Assembly: GCF_027596085.1 (NCBI RefSeq)
Contig: NC_072451.1
Coordinates: 7,032,013-7,096,012, forward strand
Direction of reading: 5' to 3'
DNA: 64,000 bases
From: Anoplopoma fimbria
Lineage: Eukaryota; Chordata; Actinopteri; Perciformes; Anoplopomatidae
The notes beneath the pieces were generated by a model. It had not been told where the DNA came from, did no database searches, and saw only the letters and a program-made list of their open reading frames with translations. A program made the translations under genes and the position numbers. Below, piece after piece: positions 27,501-40,290 of the stretch (within the stretch, counting starts at the first letter, position 1; every line of letters begins with the position of its first letter).

Positions 27501-29057
27501 TCTAAAAAAATGTATACCCAATATGAATAATGGACAGAACAACACTAAGTCCCGGGAGGACATGATTCTTCACCAGCTTCCCATCCATGAAAACTGAGTG
27601 AACCCAGGTTGCTGTGGTAGATATGCAAATGTTTTTGTTTTTTTCCCCTGTGTGCTGAGTGCTTCACTCAGTGAGATATCTGGACTGACAATCCCTTCTC
27701 ATTCCCAGGGTGAAAAAATACTGACGCTTTGTCATGCACCTCAGCGTCTGATACTGATGCACAAGCCAACCATTAGTATCTTGATGAGACACACCAAGCT
27801 TTCAAATAAATACAATGTAATCCCATCAGCTTTATCAAATGTCAAAAGAAATGCTCTAGGAGTGTGATGAGGTAGTATAAAAAGTGAAAACACTCACATG
27901 GAGTGGGAAGTAAGGGGTGATGAACGGGTCAAACCAACAAAGGGCTGTTTGGACTTTGTGTTCCCAACGTTAAGTTTATCTTCATAATGTAGTATTGTTA
28001 TATCAAACCACAATATTTTTCTCCTAAGCCATTCAAAACGTAAACCATGTGTTTCAGCAACCATAGCGGACCGTCATAGTTTGACGTGCTGCTACCCAGA
28101 GCGATGAAGTGACACCAAGGTTCCCGACCAAGTATCAGGGTTGGGACTGACTTAAGAAATTCCTCTTTTGATACAGGTGCACATTTCTACCTTAGAATCC
28201 AAAACTACCCTTTGCCTTATTGGTGGTAATAAATGTACTTTTCAGAACAAAAATGCTCTTATACGTTTCCTCTATATGTGTGTGTATAAAGATATGGGAC
28301 ACTAAAAGTCTAGACGACAGGCAAACAAGATATCTTGTCAGTGTATATCAGTGAAAGGTGACTTTAACCTTTGTAACATGTACAAAGGTATCACACCACT
28401 GTCAGTCAGATAGGTCATCCACAGGATTTTGTTGGAAGAATGAAAGACATTGGTATTTGACCAGAAGATGATAGAAACCTACATGCAGGCTTTTGTATAC
28501 TATAAATAAGCACTACAGAAAAGAACAACCTTTTAGGAACCCATGGTATGCGGCCATTTGGCAGGATGTTTTGGGGCTAACAGCCACCATTGATTGGGTC
28601 ATGAAGACAGTATCCAAAAGAAATCCAGAGGACCTTGTGGGACAAGATCAATGACCTGGCATTAGATGTAGATAATGACTCGGCTGGACTTTGCCAGTCA
28701 CGTAAGAGACGACACAGCTGATAGACATTTATTTACAAGAGTGGAATTTGCGATAACAAATCAAGACACTGCCTCAGACGTGAGGGCAAACGTTTGTTAA
28801 GTAACACTGAAGTCCAATGAGATCAGCTCGCAAACAAAGATATACCTGGCTAAGTCAGATATCAAGGCAGTAATCGTATACACTTCAATGTAAGGAAGGA
28901 TTAACATGTGTGTTTAAACCAGCAAAATTAACCAGAGGCAAACTGGTTAAAATTCAAAGCGAAAATCAATCATTTGAAGTACAAATACAAGCTGCATTAA
29001 CAGTGGTAACAAACAGTTCTGAGACTTAGTGAATACCAGCCTTTAATTTTAAGCCTT
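21523..29057. other. Gene-free region with a strong hairpin
   Basis: No exon was supported. It contains the 16-bp perfect inverted repeat at 22,474-22,511 and complex, non-repetitive stretches near 22,560-23,040 that could be regulatory. From about 28,020 to 28,900 the base composition is more CpG-containing, but no intact frame or family was recognised. Confidence 0.45.
22474..22511. repeat. Perfect 16-bp inverted repeat, 6-base loop
   Basis: CAATCTTCTATTCAAT, loop GTTTCT, then its exact reverse complement ATTGAATAGAAGATTG. It could form a cruciform or an RNA hairpin. The stem is shorter than a normal miRNA precursor stem (about 30 bp), so no RNA gene is called. Confidence 0.9.
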
Positions 29058-29105
29058 GCAAATTTCCCCGCTGAGGGACTAATAAAGGATTATCTTCTCT
29101 TATCT
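29058..29105 (+). mobile_element. Third, short copy of the retroelement tail
   Basis: About 48 bp starting at AAGCCTTGCAAATTTCCCCG and ending in TTATCTTCTCTTATCTTA match the end of the element at 51,216-51,562. This is a strongly 5'-truncated insertion, as is usual for target-primed non-LTR elements. Confidence 0.7.
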
Positions 29106-29657
29106 TAAGAAAATACTAACCTTTCACGTATCCGTCGGCTTGACATCATTAAAGATGCTGGGCTTAGCCTGAGACCATAGTATGATCAGAATAGGAGTTG
29201 AAAAAGAGAATGAACAAAGAAAGGGCCCTAAGGAGTACCAGCCACCAACCCCCCCAGAGAGTCCTTAATTTAACGCTCAGAAGAGAAAGAGATGTTGAAG
29301 ATGAGTTGTCAGTAACCTTCAGTGGTCACCGGCATGATTGGGGATTTTATATTTTTTTGCCCATCTTCACACTGTCAAAATATGTTCTTTGTCCATGGCT
29401 TCTTGCACAACACACTTTATCAGCGGGAAGACATCATTTCTCTGTGCAGTCATTGAACACATCAGATTTAATGGCACTAGGGAAAATGGCAGTAAAGCTC
29501 ATTTTGTTTTGAGGATGATTAGTAAAACATAAACCAACTGAGTACATCAGTGGGATGTTTTCCTAGTATCATTATTTAACAAAGATGAACACCAGTTATA
29601 GATATAAGTTCACAGCAGTGGTAGGGTGCACATTTCACCAATACTGGTATTTCTCGC
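29106..29657. other. Unassigned spacer
   Basis: No gene or named repeat was recognised between the short retroelement tail and the 14-bp minisatellite. A 104-codon frame at 29,198-29,512 has no family resemblance. Confidence 0.5.
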
Positions 29658-29747
29658 AAATAAATGGATACAAATAAATGGATACAAATAAATGGATACA
29701 AATAAATGGATACAAATAAATGGATACAAATAAATGGGACAAATAAA
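29658..29747. repeat. 14-bp minisatellite, about six copies
   Basis: The unit AAATAAATGGATAC is repeated head to tail five times almost without change, followed by a degenerate copy. There are no spacers, so it is a simple tandem repeat and not a CRISPR array. Confidence 0.95.
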
Positions 29748-32204
29748 ATCTTAATGTGAGAGAAAAACAAACGACAATTTATTGTTACTACAAAATGTCA
29801 AATTATGAGACAGATTTAAACATTCACAATGATATTCCATTGGGGAATTTTTTTTTTCTTGTTTGTTTTGTATGATATTTAACCCAAAAGTCACACAATC
29901 AAAAAAAAAAACATGCAATGAGCTTATTGTATAAGGAAGGATCCATTTTGACATTTAAAAAATCTCTGTCAAATCCTAGTTGATTAACTAATAAACCTAC
30001 AGAAATACAATCTCTCCTTGATTATTGACAGTTTTACAAATCACATGAAGCAAAACACAATTGTTTGAAACTAGCACAGAGTTACACCTTCATCTATTCA
30101 GTTTTTCATCTGCATGCCAAAAAATGCCTCTGCATATTCTCTTTATAGGATGCTTTATTTTTTAATTTCGGCAGATATCATGGGGTAAATTGCTCCAGCT
30201 TGTTATGGCTCTATAAATTACATTTCAATGAGTTAGTCCTTGAACAGTGGGACTGTTGTTGCTTTTTCTCAATATCAGTTTCATCAGACACTAATTGCTA
30301 CATTACAACATTTTGTTTTGAACTTGTGAACCACAAACAGAGAAAATGAATGGGCCCCTTGCATTGGGTGTTACTTCAAATTTGGCTTCAGATGCTCCCT
30401 GTGAAATTAAAAATATTTGAGGCGCGTCCTAAATGACTGCTAACCATATTTGCTACCATTGTCTTCCAACTACTCTCCCATATAACCTTAGTGTACAGTG
30501 GGACCACTATATGTAGCGTCCCTCGTGTTCCCTCGTGATCATGTAAATAGTTGTACACCAAGCACAATGTCTCGCTCATTGTCATGTGTGCTATAATGAA
30601 ACTAACTGTATGATAAGGAAGTCAGTTTTTTTTGTCATCATTCCTGTCCTCCAATTGATTGTTTCTTTGGGAATAATCTAATTTGGTTTTATTGTTTCCC
30701 TTCTCAGTATGAAAACAGATGGCCTTACACATCCGGACACAAACCCACACCTCCTCTCTCGTGAATCCACACACCTAACAGAAGTACTGTACATACAGAA
30801 ATGTTGGACTTGATGACCCCTTGATATTCAGAAAAGGACTTAAATTTCCCTGGAGCTTATCAGTTGTTATCACACAAATGTGTTACGTCTCTATCTTTTA
30901 TAAAAACCTGTATTTGACATTTGTTTTGGTCAGTAATGTATACGCGCAGCTCCGGTGTATATAGTGGGCTTCCAATGCATTGCTCTTAATTTTTTTTTCG
31001 TAATTCATTGGCCACCCTTGAAATGGCTCCAACACAAAAGTTGTCTGTAAATATGAATCAAATGTGAAACTTAAAATATATAATGTGTGATATTATATTT
31101 CCCTTAAGTCAAGGGGTCGAACACAGACAACTGACTGCCTCTTTGAGCACCAGGAGGTTTTAGTAAGGAGTCCAGAGGGTCAACCTCCCATGACAGCAAG
31201 TATCCACTCTCATGTAGCGTCCTTAACACTTCCAAAGGGACGATGATCTGTCGCAGTCACAAGACTTTGGCCTCTGTTAACACCATCAGTGTTGTTATCA
31301 CAAAAGCATTAAAGCAAATAACTTTCTCTACTCAATCTAAGTTTATTATGTGGCTTTATGTATAAATTAACATTTTAAATCTAACCTTAGAGATTTGGTT
31401 GATAATACTGATGATGTTTCTGATGTGTGATGTGCCTCTGTAACAACATCACTGGCTGCTTTGTTTAGCATTTACTCTCTCATTGGCATTTGTTGAAATC
31501 CTCATGACACCTTTTGAGATACATTACTTTAAAGAACTTTTGTTATGTATATATATAGAATTAAATAATAGACGTTTGCATACTTTACTTAAGAACTCAG
31601 TGCAGGTGATTAGTGATATGTCTTTGAGATAGTCTTTTATTATATATAGTTGAAGAATATTCACTATAAAATGAATGTTTACATTGAATAAATATTTTTA
31701 TATTTAAATTTGTTCCTTCTGTGTGATTGCTCTTTGCATTTAGTTTTCATTAGGAAGCTCCAAGCCTGGTTAATAAAACGTTTTTATCTTAATTGGTATG
31801 CCTGTAAAATCAAGGCTGATATGTAAAAGATGATTATGTGATTGGTTCTGAAATAACTCGAGACACTGGTACCACTGGTTACTCCTGTTTCTTATCTCAA
31901 GCACATTAGAGTTACAGAGATGGTTTGAATGAATGAATGTTGTAATTATGTATTATATATCGCTATAAAATGTTCTGCCCATGGTTTACACAGAAGGTCT
32001 TTCCACAATTTATATAAACATAATTGTATATGTTGGTAGTCATAGCTGCTCCGTTTGGAATACAAAAGATCACTCTTATAGCACCATTTCATTGCAAGCA
32101 AACTTAATCAGAGTACATTGTTGATCTACTATAAAAGCATTAAAAACAAATTAGCATCTAAGGAAATATTGTTTGTTTTAGAAGGGATATACTGTATATT
32201 TCTG
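29748..32204. other. Unassigned AT-rich spacer
   Basis: No exon, RNA gene or named repeat was recognised. Short homopolymer A and T runs are common. Confidence 0.5.
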
Positions 32205-32880
32205 GGCCTTAAACTTCTTTCTAGTGGCCATCAGGGGGTGACTTATGAACTCAACAAACATTGTAAACATTGGTCTCTATCTCTAGTTTCAAGTCTTCTT
32301 CAATACAGCCCGATGTTTATTTAGTAAATTATGGTCCCATTTAGAATAAAATAAACCTTAGAGCAGGGTATGATTTAGGGCGGGTTACCTTGTGATTGAC
32401 TTCACGCTAAATTTCAGTTTTACGGTCTGGGAGTTGTCCGTCATTTTGTTTTAGAAGTTAAACCCTTTCACAGTGTTTTTTGAGTTCATGGAAGGTAATT
32501 GTAACATGACACTTGACGAACCTACAGATAATAAACTCCCCCTCAGCTCCATGGCGTCTTTCAGCTCATTGTTTCTATTTTACAGCCGGCAACTTTATTG
32601 CTTTGTTTCAGTCTCACAGTCCTCATCAATGTCATTTCCAGCCGCATTAGACAGGTGTTGGTGGCTAGCTGGTGAACATAGTGGAGCTTTTTAGCAGCTA
32701 AAAGAACCAAATGTTTCCCTCAAGAGTTGGTAGAGACCAAAACAGAGCTAAAAGAAAAGTGTATATAGGATTTACGATTACCTGGAAACACAAATCAAAA
32801 TGAATGCTGATGTTGCTACATGTCTGCTGGATGTGTATAATAGGTAACCGTTTGCTATAGATACAGCTAATATTAATAAT
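32205..32880. repeat. Dispersed teleost repeat(s)
   Basis: The first part (32,205-32,460) has GGCCATCAGGGGGTGAC, TTTCAAGTCTTCTTCAATAC, TTTAGTAAATTATGGTCCCA and TACCTTGTGATTGAC, which I recognise as a common fish interspersed repeat. The second part (about 32,520-32,880) is the family also seen at 4,140-4,312. A 73-codon frame here is not a gene. Confidence 0.6.
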
Positions 32881-35800
32881 AAAAAAATATTAATAAATAA
32901 GGTTTAAATAGCGAAAGGCTGAACTGCTGTAAAAACAGAAAAAATATTCTTACCACACACATTAATGACAAAAATACTACTACTGTTTAGATGCAGACCT
33001 GCTGAACCCGGTGGCTTGCCATAGTTTGTTAACGTGTTTTATTACAATTTAAAAGGTGACAAAATAACAGAGTAACAGCTTCCTCCACTGCTCCAACGTG
33101 GTCAAATATGTGAGAAATACTGATGTAAATGAAAAATTATCATGCACACAGGGTGTATTTGTGTGTGATATTTGGAGTGCAGAGATGTGCACATGGATAT
33201 GCAGTACCTTATAAATCAATGAAACATGATTTAGCCTCTCCCTGAGCACTGTTCTAGCTCTTACCCAATAAGGAAAATATATGAACACATCAAATCAAAT
33301 TGGCCTCATGAGGTAGTTTAATGTTAATACTTTGTCATTACCCCTTTTGGATTAAAGCCAGATATGACAATCCATTCTTATCAGTTGGCACACCTACATT
33401 TTATTATTTTATAAACTTATTTTCATTCCAGGGAAGTTAGTCTCAGGATGGCAGCTCGCCATGGAAGCCTAATAAAGTCTATTCTCTGGGAGAGAAAAAC
33501 AGTTTTATTGGGAGACAACTTCACTCTACAGGACATTGTTATTCTAAAATGTGTGAAGCTATCGTAAAATAATCTTGTATTTTAATTGAAAGCAAATATT
33601 GTGTCACTTGTAGGATCAATTCATCAGTTAATAACTTTTTCAAACAGTGATCACTCTCAAATCACAGATTTTCTGTTCACATTGATGAATGTTCAGCAAT
33701 GAGTCACTGAGCTGTGCCCAAATCCTGATATAGTTCGTCATAAAGGTCTCCATGGTGATTTCGCCACAGAGATGCGTAAAACATGATATGGTGGGAAGAA
33801 GAAGTCTATAATGTCGGAGCTGTTGTCATGGCATCACAGACCCCTGACTAAGCCTTTCAAAAATGTTTTTGTATAGGTTCTGTTGAGGTGGGGGAACACA
33901 GGCAAAGGGCCTTTACAATGGTAATAAATAGGCAAAGAGCCAGGAGACACACACAATTGAGCTGAACTGATCCCCTAAAAAAAAGGCCCCCTCTGTGTTT
34001 GTGAGTCTGCCGGTCTCAAGAGAGCGCATGGAGTGGAAATATGAATCTCTTCGGAGACAGACACATGTTAGCATTAGTCCAGCACCAAATTGCAGAGGCC
34101 AGTTGGACACATTTAATTCCAAAGACACTTCGAACCAAACAAAAAGAGTTGGTTACAACTTAAATAAATGTTGACAATTTACAACAGTTGCCTCATTCAA
34201 ACACCCGAGGAAGCTGCGTTTCATCTAGCGAGTACAAATCCCTTCAAAGACTAATGGGTTAATGTTTAAAGTTATATGAACCCGCCACAGATAAGACACC
34301 TTGATGCTGTTGCAACTATTGTAAAACAATCGGAGGGTGCTAGAAATATAATTTGTTGCACTGAATAGGTTTAGACACCTTTCTTTTACAGAGATGAAGG
34401 AAATGACAGAGATGAGGAATGAGATATATTATCTTGTATTGTTGTTATTGTTATTATTCACACAGCTGTTACGCCAAAATCAATTTCAGGAACAAACAGC
34501 CAATCTGCCTAAAGGAATTCAAATGCTGATGTCCTGCCAAAATCAATGAACAGTGGTGTGGAAAAGCATGCAAATGTGCAGGCCTTCTTCTGTCACAGAC
34601 ACATGCAGAATAAGAGGATATCCTATGATGGTCGTTGCAAAAATAAACAGTTTCACCTTCTAACTCGCTAATTACACTCCCACTGTGGAAGTCAGATAAG
34701 CCGAAAACCATTAAAACGACATTGGACCTGCTAATGCTTCCTATCCTGAGCAACCACAGCAAACGTTACACCTTGGATATTTTATAAACAAATAAAAAAT
34801 GACGCAGAGGCAGCAGGAAATTTCTGGGATGTCATAAATTACTTGTCTTTTCCAGTTGTATTAAGCCACGTTAGTATTGGTGAGAAAAACTGATCGGTTA
34901 CAGAGTAAACAAGCATAAGATCTTAAGAATAGCCCATGAAAGCGACATGGCTGATATCCTTTTCTGTTCAAACAACAACCAAAGGATAATAGACTAAGTT
35001 GGGCCAGGCCTCTTTATTTTGAGATGGTTCAAATTGGTTATATAATCCAGTCTGGGGCGAATAACCAGCGCACTGACCCGAACTTGCTATACCAGCAGTC
35101 CCATGATTGTGATCTGCTTAGAAGCTGTTCACTAGTGATGAATTCAGAGTGTGTGCAGGGGTGCAAGAATGTGTATTTGGGTTGGTTTTTTTCTGGGCAA
35201 AGCATCCTGACAGACGAACACATGGTAAGGAATCAGGGCCTGGACAAATCATTGAATTTGTCTCTTTTGTCTCTTTCTGCTCTCACACGCTTGTAGCTAC
35301 ATTCCTCTCCTTTTCAGCGTGAGGTCTTTGTGAAGAATAACCCTTTTTGATCAAAACATCTGCGGAGATACAATTGATCAACCTTGTCTACCAAACATTT
35401 TTTCTTTTTTTTGTTTTAATTTTATCCTTAACAAAAAGTTAAATGAAGCATTAGGATATGATGCAAGCAACAATGTGCGGTACTTGTTTTGAAGATTGTT
35501 TCCTTTGGAGACAAAATACCTTGTGACCAAACTGTAATTAGATAAGTTTGAGCAATTAGTAAAACGAGTTCCTGACTGTCACAGGCAGTTTCGTGGGTCA
35601 CTGGGCTTCTGCGTTGTCCCTTTTCCCCAATCTCTAACCCATCAGTCTGTTTGTTCAACCACCAAACTCACAGTTTTACCGACAAACACCCAGAGAATAT
35701 GTGTGGTTTGGTTCTATCTTCCCCTTTTTTAAGCTCATGTACCACTTTGTATTGCTAAAGTGAACCAAACCAAACTTTCAAAACCATCCTGTCATGCTTT

Positions 35801-37133
35801 TACTAAATTAGTTTTGTTATTTATTGTGGCCTGACAATTACAACCATGAAAAATGGCTTGAAGCAGATTTAATATTTGGAATGGCATTTCCAAAACCACA
35901 TGTCGTTCATCATGTTCTGCTTTCAGTCACGACGGTGGATTTGGCCACTTTTTTATCCTTTTCTTTCTGCTTTTTTTTTAAGTGCAAGAATATTGATATT
36001 GGCATAATGCAGAAAGTAATTGGAAATAAACTGGTGTCGTCTTGCATAAAGTATTTTTTATTATTATCTTATGAAAGAGGGGCTTCCATCCTCTCACATC
36101 CACCCGACAGTAAATCTCAGCTTCTGGCTGCATATTCAAATATTTTAGTTTTGAAGCAAACAGTAACGTTCTGTTAGCATCACAATTCAAATCTTTATTC
36201 CATTCCATACAATTCAATTAGAATTTTTTAGTAAATTAAAAAGAAGGATTTTCCCAAAAGTCAGAGAGGGTTTCACTTTGCAGTACTTCACTGCTATTTA
36301 AACAATCTACAGACTTTTATTTTAGTTGGTACTATTATTTATGGCTGTATGTACAACCTGCATGCATGGTTGGGTTGTTGTAGCGTAACAGCAGCGACCT
36401 CTGCGCATGGTATGTGTCACCTTTGAACCGAAATACCTGAAGAACTCATGTGATTATCAAACCCACCATGACCTTGACCTCCCCTTGACATTTACTCTCT
36501 GCTGCTGTTATAGTCATCAGTTCCATTAGCTGGAAATGTTCAAGGCTTTCAGAACATTTATTTTAACTCTTACATAAATTACTCACACAGGGCTGCTCAA
36601 GGTGTTTACACACGTTAGGTGTTTTTTAACCATTCTGCACATTCCTCTGCTTGTGGTCAAAGCTGCTCCCAAGTGACAAGGTATGGTTTAGAGAAGACAT
36701 GAGCTGGAGTGCTCAGAAAGTCTGATAAGATGCAGATCACAATCATACAGTAAACTGTGAAATATTTGTGCAATTACTTGTCATAACTGATGTGCAAAGT
36801 TTCAGAAAGTCTGGCACCTCCCTAATTATCAGCACAGGCCACAGCTGATGGTTGTTGATGTTCTTCTTCTGCGTCACAAAAGCAATTTACAACAGTCAAG
36901 TTCTTAATGTTTATCTGATGATTCTGTTGAGTCACCCTGGGTTTTTGTTTTTCTTTATGTGGTATTTCTGCGTTTTATTTCTATTCCCCCCAGCATTGTC
37001 TCAGGATGTCTGAGGGGCAGGGGTGAAAAATAATAATAGAGCAGCAGGTGCATTCAGTTATTAGCTCTTTTATCAGCCATGAAGTTTGCTTTTTTAATGT
37101 TAGTAAGTCATTACTTTTATTTTAATTGATTGT
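32881..37133. other. Gene-free region
   Basis: No exon was supported. The stretch 33,340-33,500 is complex and could be a conserved element, but this is only an impression. Confidence 0.45.
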
Positions 37134-37400
37134 TAGTAACCACTCAAAGTCATTACCAATTTTTCACACCCATTCATACACTGATGACAGGAGCCACCAT
37201 GCAAGGTGCCACCTGCACATCAGAACCCTAACTAACATTCATACACATACATACACACACCACAGGAACAGCCTGCGGGAGCAATTTGGGGTTAAGTGTC
37301 TTGCCCAAGGACACACCGGCATGGACTGCCGGAGCCAGGGATCGAACCGCCGATCCTCTGATTGGAGGACTGCTCTCCACTGAGCCAGACCTTCTCTGCT
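37134..37400 (-). mobile_element. tRNA-derived SINE, second family
   Basis: On the minus strand it begins with a tRNA-like head: A-box TGGCTCAGTGG (37,377-37,387) and B-box GGTTCGATCCC (37,338-37,348). The body has CTTGGGCAAGACACTTAACC, a phrase common to many fish SINEs, then GGTGGC.CCTTGCATGGTGGC and an end at GACTTTGAGTGG. Both promoter boxes are well preserved, so Pol III transcription is possible. Confidence 0.8.
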
Positions 37401-40178
37401 GGCAGCTCGGTTGAGCACACTGCTTTTAAAGGGATTGAGAGGAGTTGGTTTGATAGACAATATAACAATATTCTGTATGGCTCCAAATCCTGTCTCTATG
37501 TGACTGTGCACTGCAAGCCTCTTTCCAATGAACATGCCAAACTTTTACCATTCCAGTAAACATACAATTTATTCAGCGTTTCCGTTTCCGTTCAGGCCAC
37601 ACCTGCCTCTTGAACTTTTTGCTCCAGTGCCCCTCTTGTACACTAGATCCGGTGAAGGTGTCAAGAACATGTAGTACAATTGCATCAGAGCAGACTTGTG
37701 CAATAACAAATCACGTTTGGGAGGTGGTTTCAGAAATTCCCCTCTATCCAACCACATCAATCTCTTCAGTTCAGGATTTCACTTGAAGAAGAAAAACTGT
37801 GGCTCCAGTTCGAGTGTTGAGTAACAGATCAGAGGCCGTAGCTCATCAAAGTGCATCAGTCCTGACTAATAAGTGAGTCAAAAGCATGTTAACAATAACC
37901 AAAAACATGGATTATCTGTCAAACTTTCAATTATTGTAATCTACCTTCATACACTCTTTTGATTTAGTAATGCAAAACTATAATATGGAGGCAAAGCAGT
38001 TATTCTGTTTGTTATTTACTACATTTTTGCATCTTGGCATAAAGATGAGGAAAGATGAGTTGATTTATCGGCCTCTATTTTCCTTCTCCTATTTTAATGC
38101 ACTAATAAAATGGTTCCTGTTGGCTATCACACATCCTTCCAGACATTAACTCAATTATCATAAAATTCAGGGTTTGTAAGAGTATTTCAACTTATAATAC
38201 TTGAATTGGTTTAATTTATAATAATCCAGTTATTTTTCTTAACTTTTACTAATTTTGAATGCGAGACTTTGACTTTCAATGGAGTCATTTTTTACTTTGT
38301 CGGATGTGAATACTTCTTACAACTCCGGCTTATACTGATAAAAGTTAACAGCTGCAAAACTTAAAATGTAAAATGGCCCCTGTAGAAATGCTGCTTTAAT
38401 GAAACCTATAGAGACTTCAGTATGCCTGCTAATAACCAAGTGTGCTGCAGTGCATCTTAAAAATGTATTATGTACAGGACCAAAGAGGATAATGTCATCA
38501 ATCCTTAGTAACAAATAGTTCTTATCTACATCCTGTTCCTGGTAGCGAAGCGCAGTACAGGAAAAAAAAAACTGTTTTAGGTGTGTCCCGGTTGAAAATT
38601 TGACGGGATATAATATGGAGGTCTTAACAGGTAATTCTATTAATATCACCCTTTTCCCCAATGCTCTTAAAAACAAAATAATATGCAGTTATTGAGCTGG
38701 TGGAAGTGATAAATACTTTACAAAGGAAACACATCAACTAAAAACGTCAGGAGATTCAAGAGAAACGAGATTTCTGCCATATAGGAGAATATTATTGCAT
38801 CCTACACTGACTGACGCACATGTATTCATGACACATCACTGAGCTGAGTAGAATTTGTTATTGTGGTTTTCTCCTTCCATGGACTTGCAAGTTATCCACA
38901 GCAGTGGTTTTGCATTCTTTGCTCTGTCACTGTCACTCTTCAGCAATGTGGCAAATATGAGCCCATTGAGCTCGTTAGAGTACAAGCTGGTATAGTTAAT
39001 AATTAAAAGGTCATACATTTGTTTAAGGACAGAATGCTTTCCCTCATCTGCCTTTGATGCCGCATTAAAATAGTTATTAAGAGAGCCTGTGATGCAATGA
39101 CAGCATTCGTCACAACTACATGTAATATACAGGAATTCGTTTAGATTTCATAATGTTGTAGTTGCATAACACCAATGGAAACTGTGTTTTGCTGACACAG
39201 TTAAATTTGAATTGAATTAGTCACTTTATATCCAAAATTAAGCTTGTTAAACCATCACTAAGAGACCTGCAAACACTCAAAGTAGTAGCAAAGTAAATCC
39301 CATGACAGATTTAGCAGTGGCCTGGCTGCTGTTTGTTTGTCACACCCACTTGAGTTGGGGGCCAGGTGCAACAGGCAGGTCATTTCTCAAAGTTGATGTT
39401 TTACCCTGCTCCAATTTTTTTTCTAATAATTATTTAGCAAACATCCGTTCGGTTAACTAGTTATAGTTGCTCAATCTACAAGAAAATGTTCCCATTTCCA
39501 AAACTAAATTCTCTCTCCACAAAATGTTATGATCTAGTGACATGCTAGATATTCAAAATTGTTTGTCTAGGTTGATGCAAATGTTATCTTGACAAACTTT
39601 AGTTGTCTTCTTTTTCTTTTCTTTTGAAAGTTACAAATACCATTTTAATCCAATTTAAGATAGGCTTGTTTTTATTTTTTATTGGCAATAAATACATTAT
39701 GTTTTTTCTTATTCTCTCAACTTCTCTATTCTCTCTTCGTCTCAAAGTGTGTCTCAGAGTTGACATGTACAAAGTTTTGGGTGGTCTTGTAAAAGCTTGG
39801 AAACCTTGTCTGTTGAGAAAAGGTTGAGGGAGTTATTGCCTGGTTATCAGTCTGGGTCTCCCTTATGAGATGTGATGTCAGTTATTTGTAGGATTGAGTC
39901 AACATGCCACAATTATACAAAGTTTTACATTTGTACAGCTGAAGCACAGACATAAGTAAAACTGTAAATGCTTGTATGAGTGGAAACTTTACCTTTGGAT
40001 AGAGCTATTTCAGGACCCTGTTCTACTACTCACAAGAGTCCAAAGACCAGAAAGTTGTGTACAGGGAGGTACTGGGAGAGGGCTGGAGGACAAGCAGAGG
40101 AGGAGGGAGGGAAGTGGGTTCCCAGTCTTTTGGTTTTCTCATTAATTCAGTGTGTCCCTCTCTTTCACTTTTTTTAAA
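37401..40178. other. Distal upstream region of aqp1aa
   Basis: No exon or named repeat was recognised. Purine-rich DNA (GAGGAGGAGGGAGGGAAG) occurs near 40,097-40,115. It probably includes aqp1aa control sequence, which cannot be mapped by eye. Confidence 0.5.
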
Positions 40179-40219
40179 GCCCGCCCACTGACCATTATCA
40201 GCACAGGGCCCTATATATG
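40179..40219 (+). promoter_or_regulatory. aqp1aa core promoter: GC/KLF-like box, GATA motif, TATA box
   Basis: A GCCCGCCCA box (about 40179-40187), a reverse GATA motif (TTATCA, 40195-40200) and a TATATAT box (about 40212-40218) sit in 41 bp. The ATG is at 40291, which allows a short 5' leader of roughly 45-50 nt. The motifs are seen directly; their use is inferred. KLF and GATA sites would suit the known red-cell expression of AQP1. Confidence 0.6.
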
Positions 40220-40290
40220 CAGGCTGCTGCTGTTGTTTTTGAGTACACAGGCGTTTCAGAGCTCAAACCCACAGCCACACTGCCACCACC

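Noticed and set aside
29658..29747. Regular short repeats that could suggest an array
   Set aside because: The units are directly joined with no spacers; it is a 14-bp minisatellite in a eukaryotic genome.
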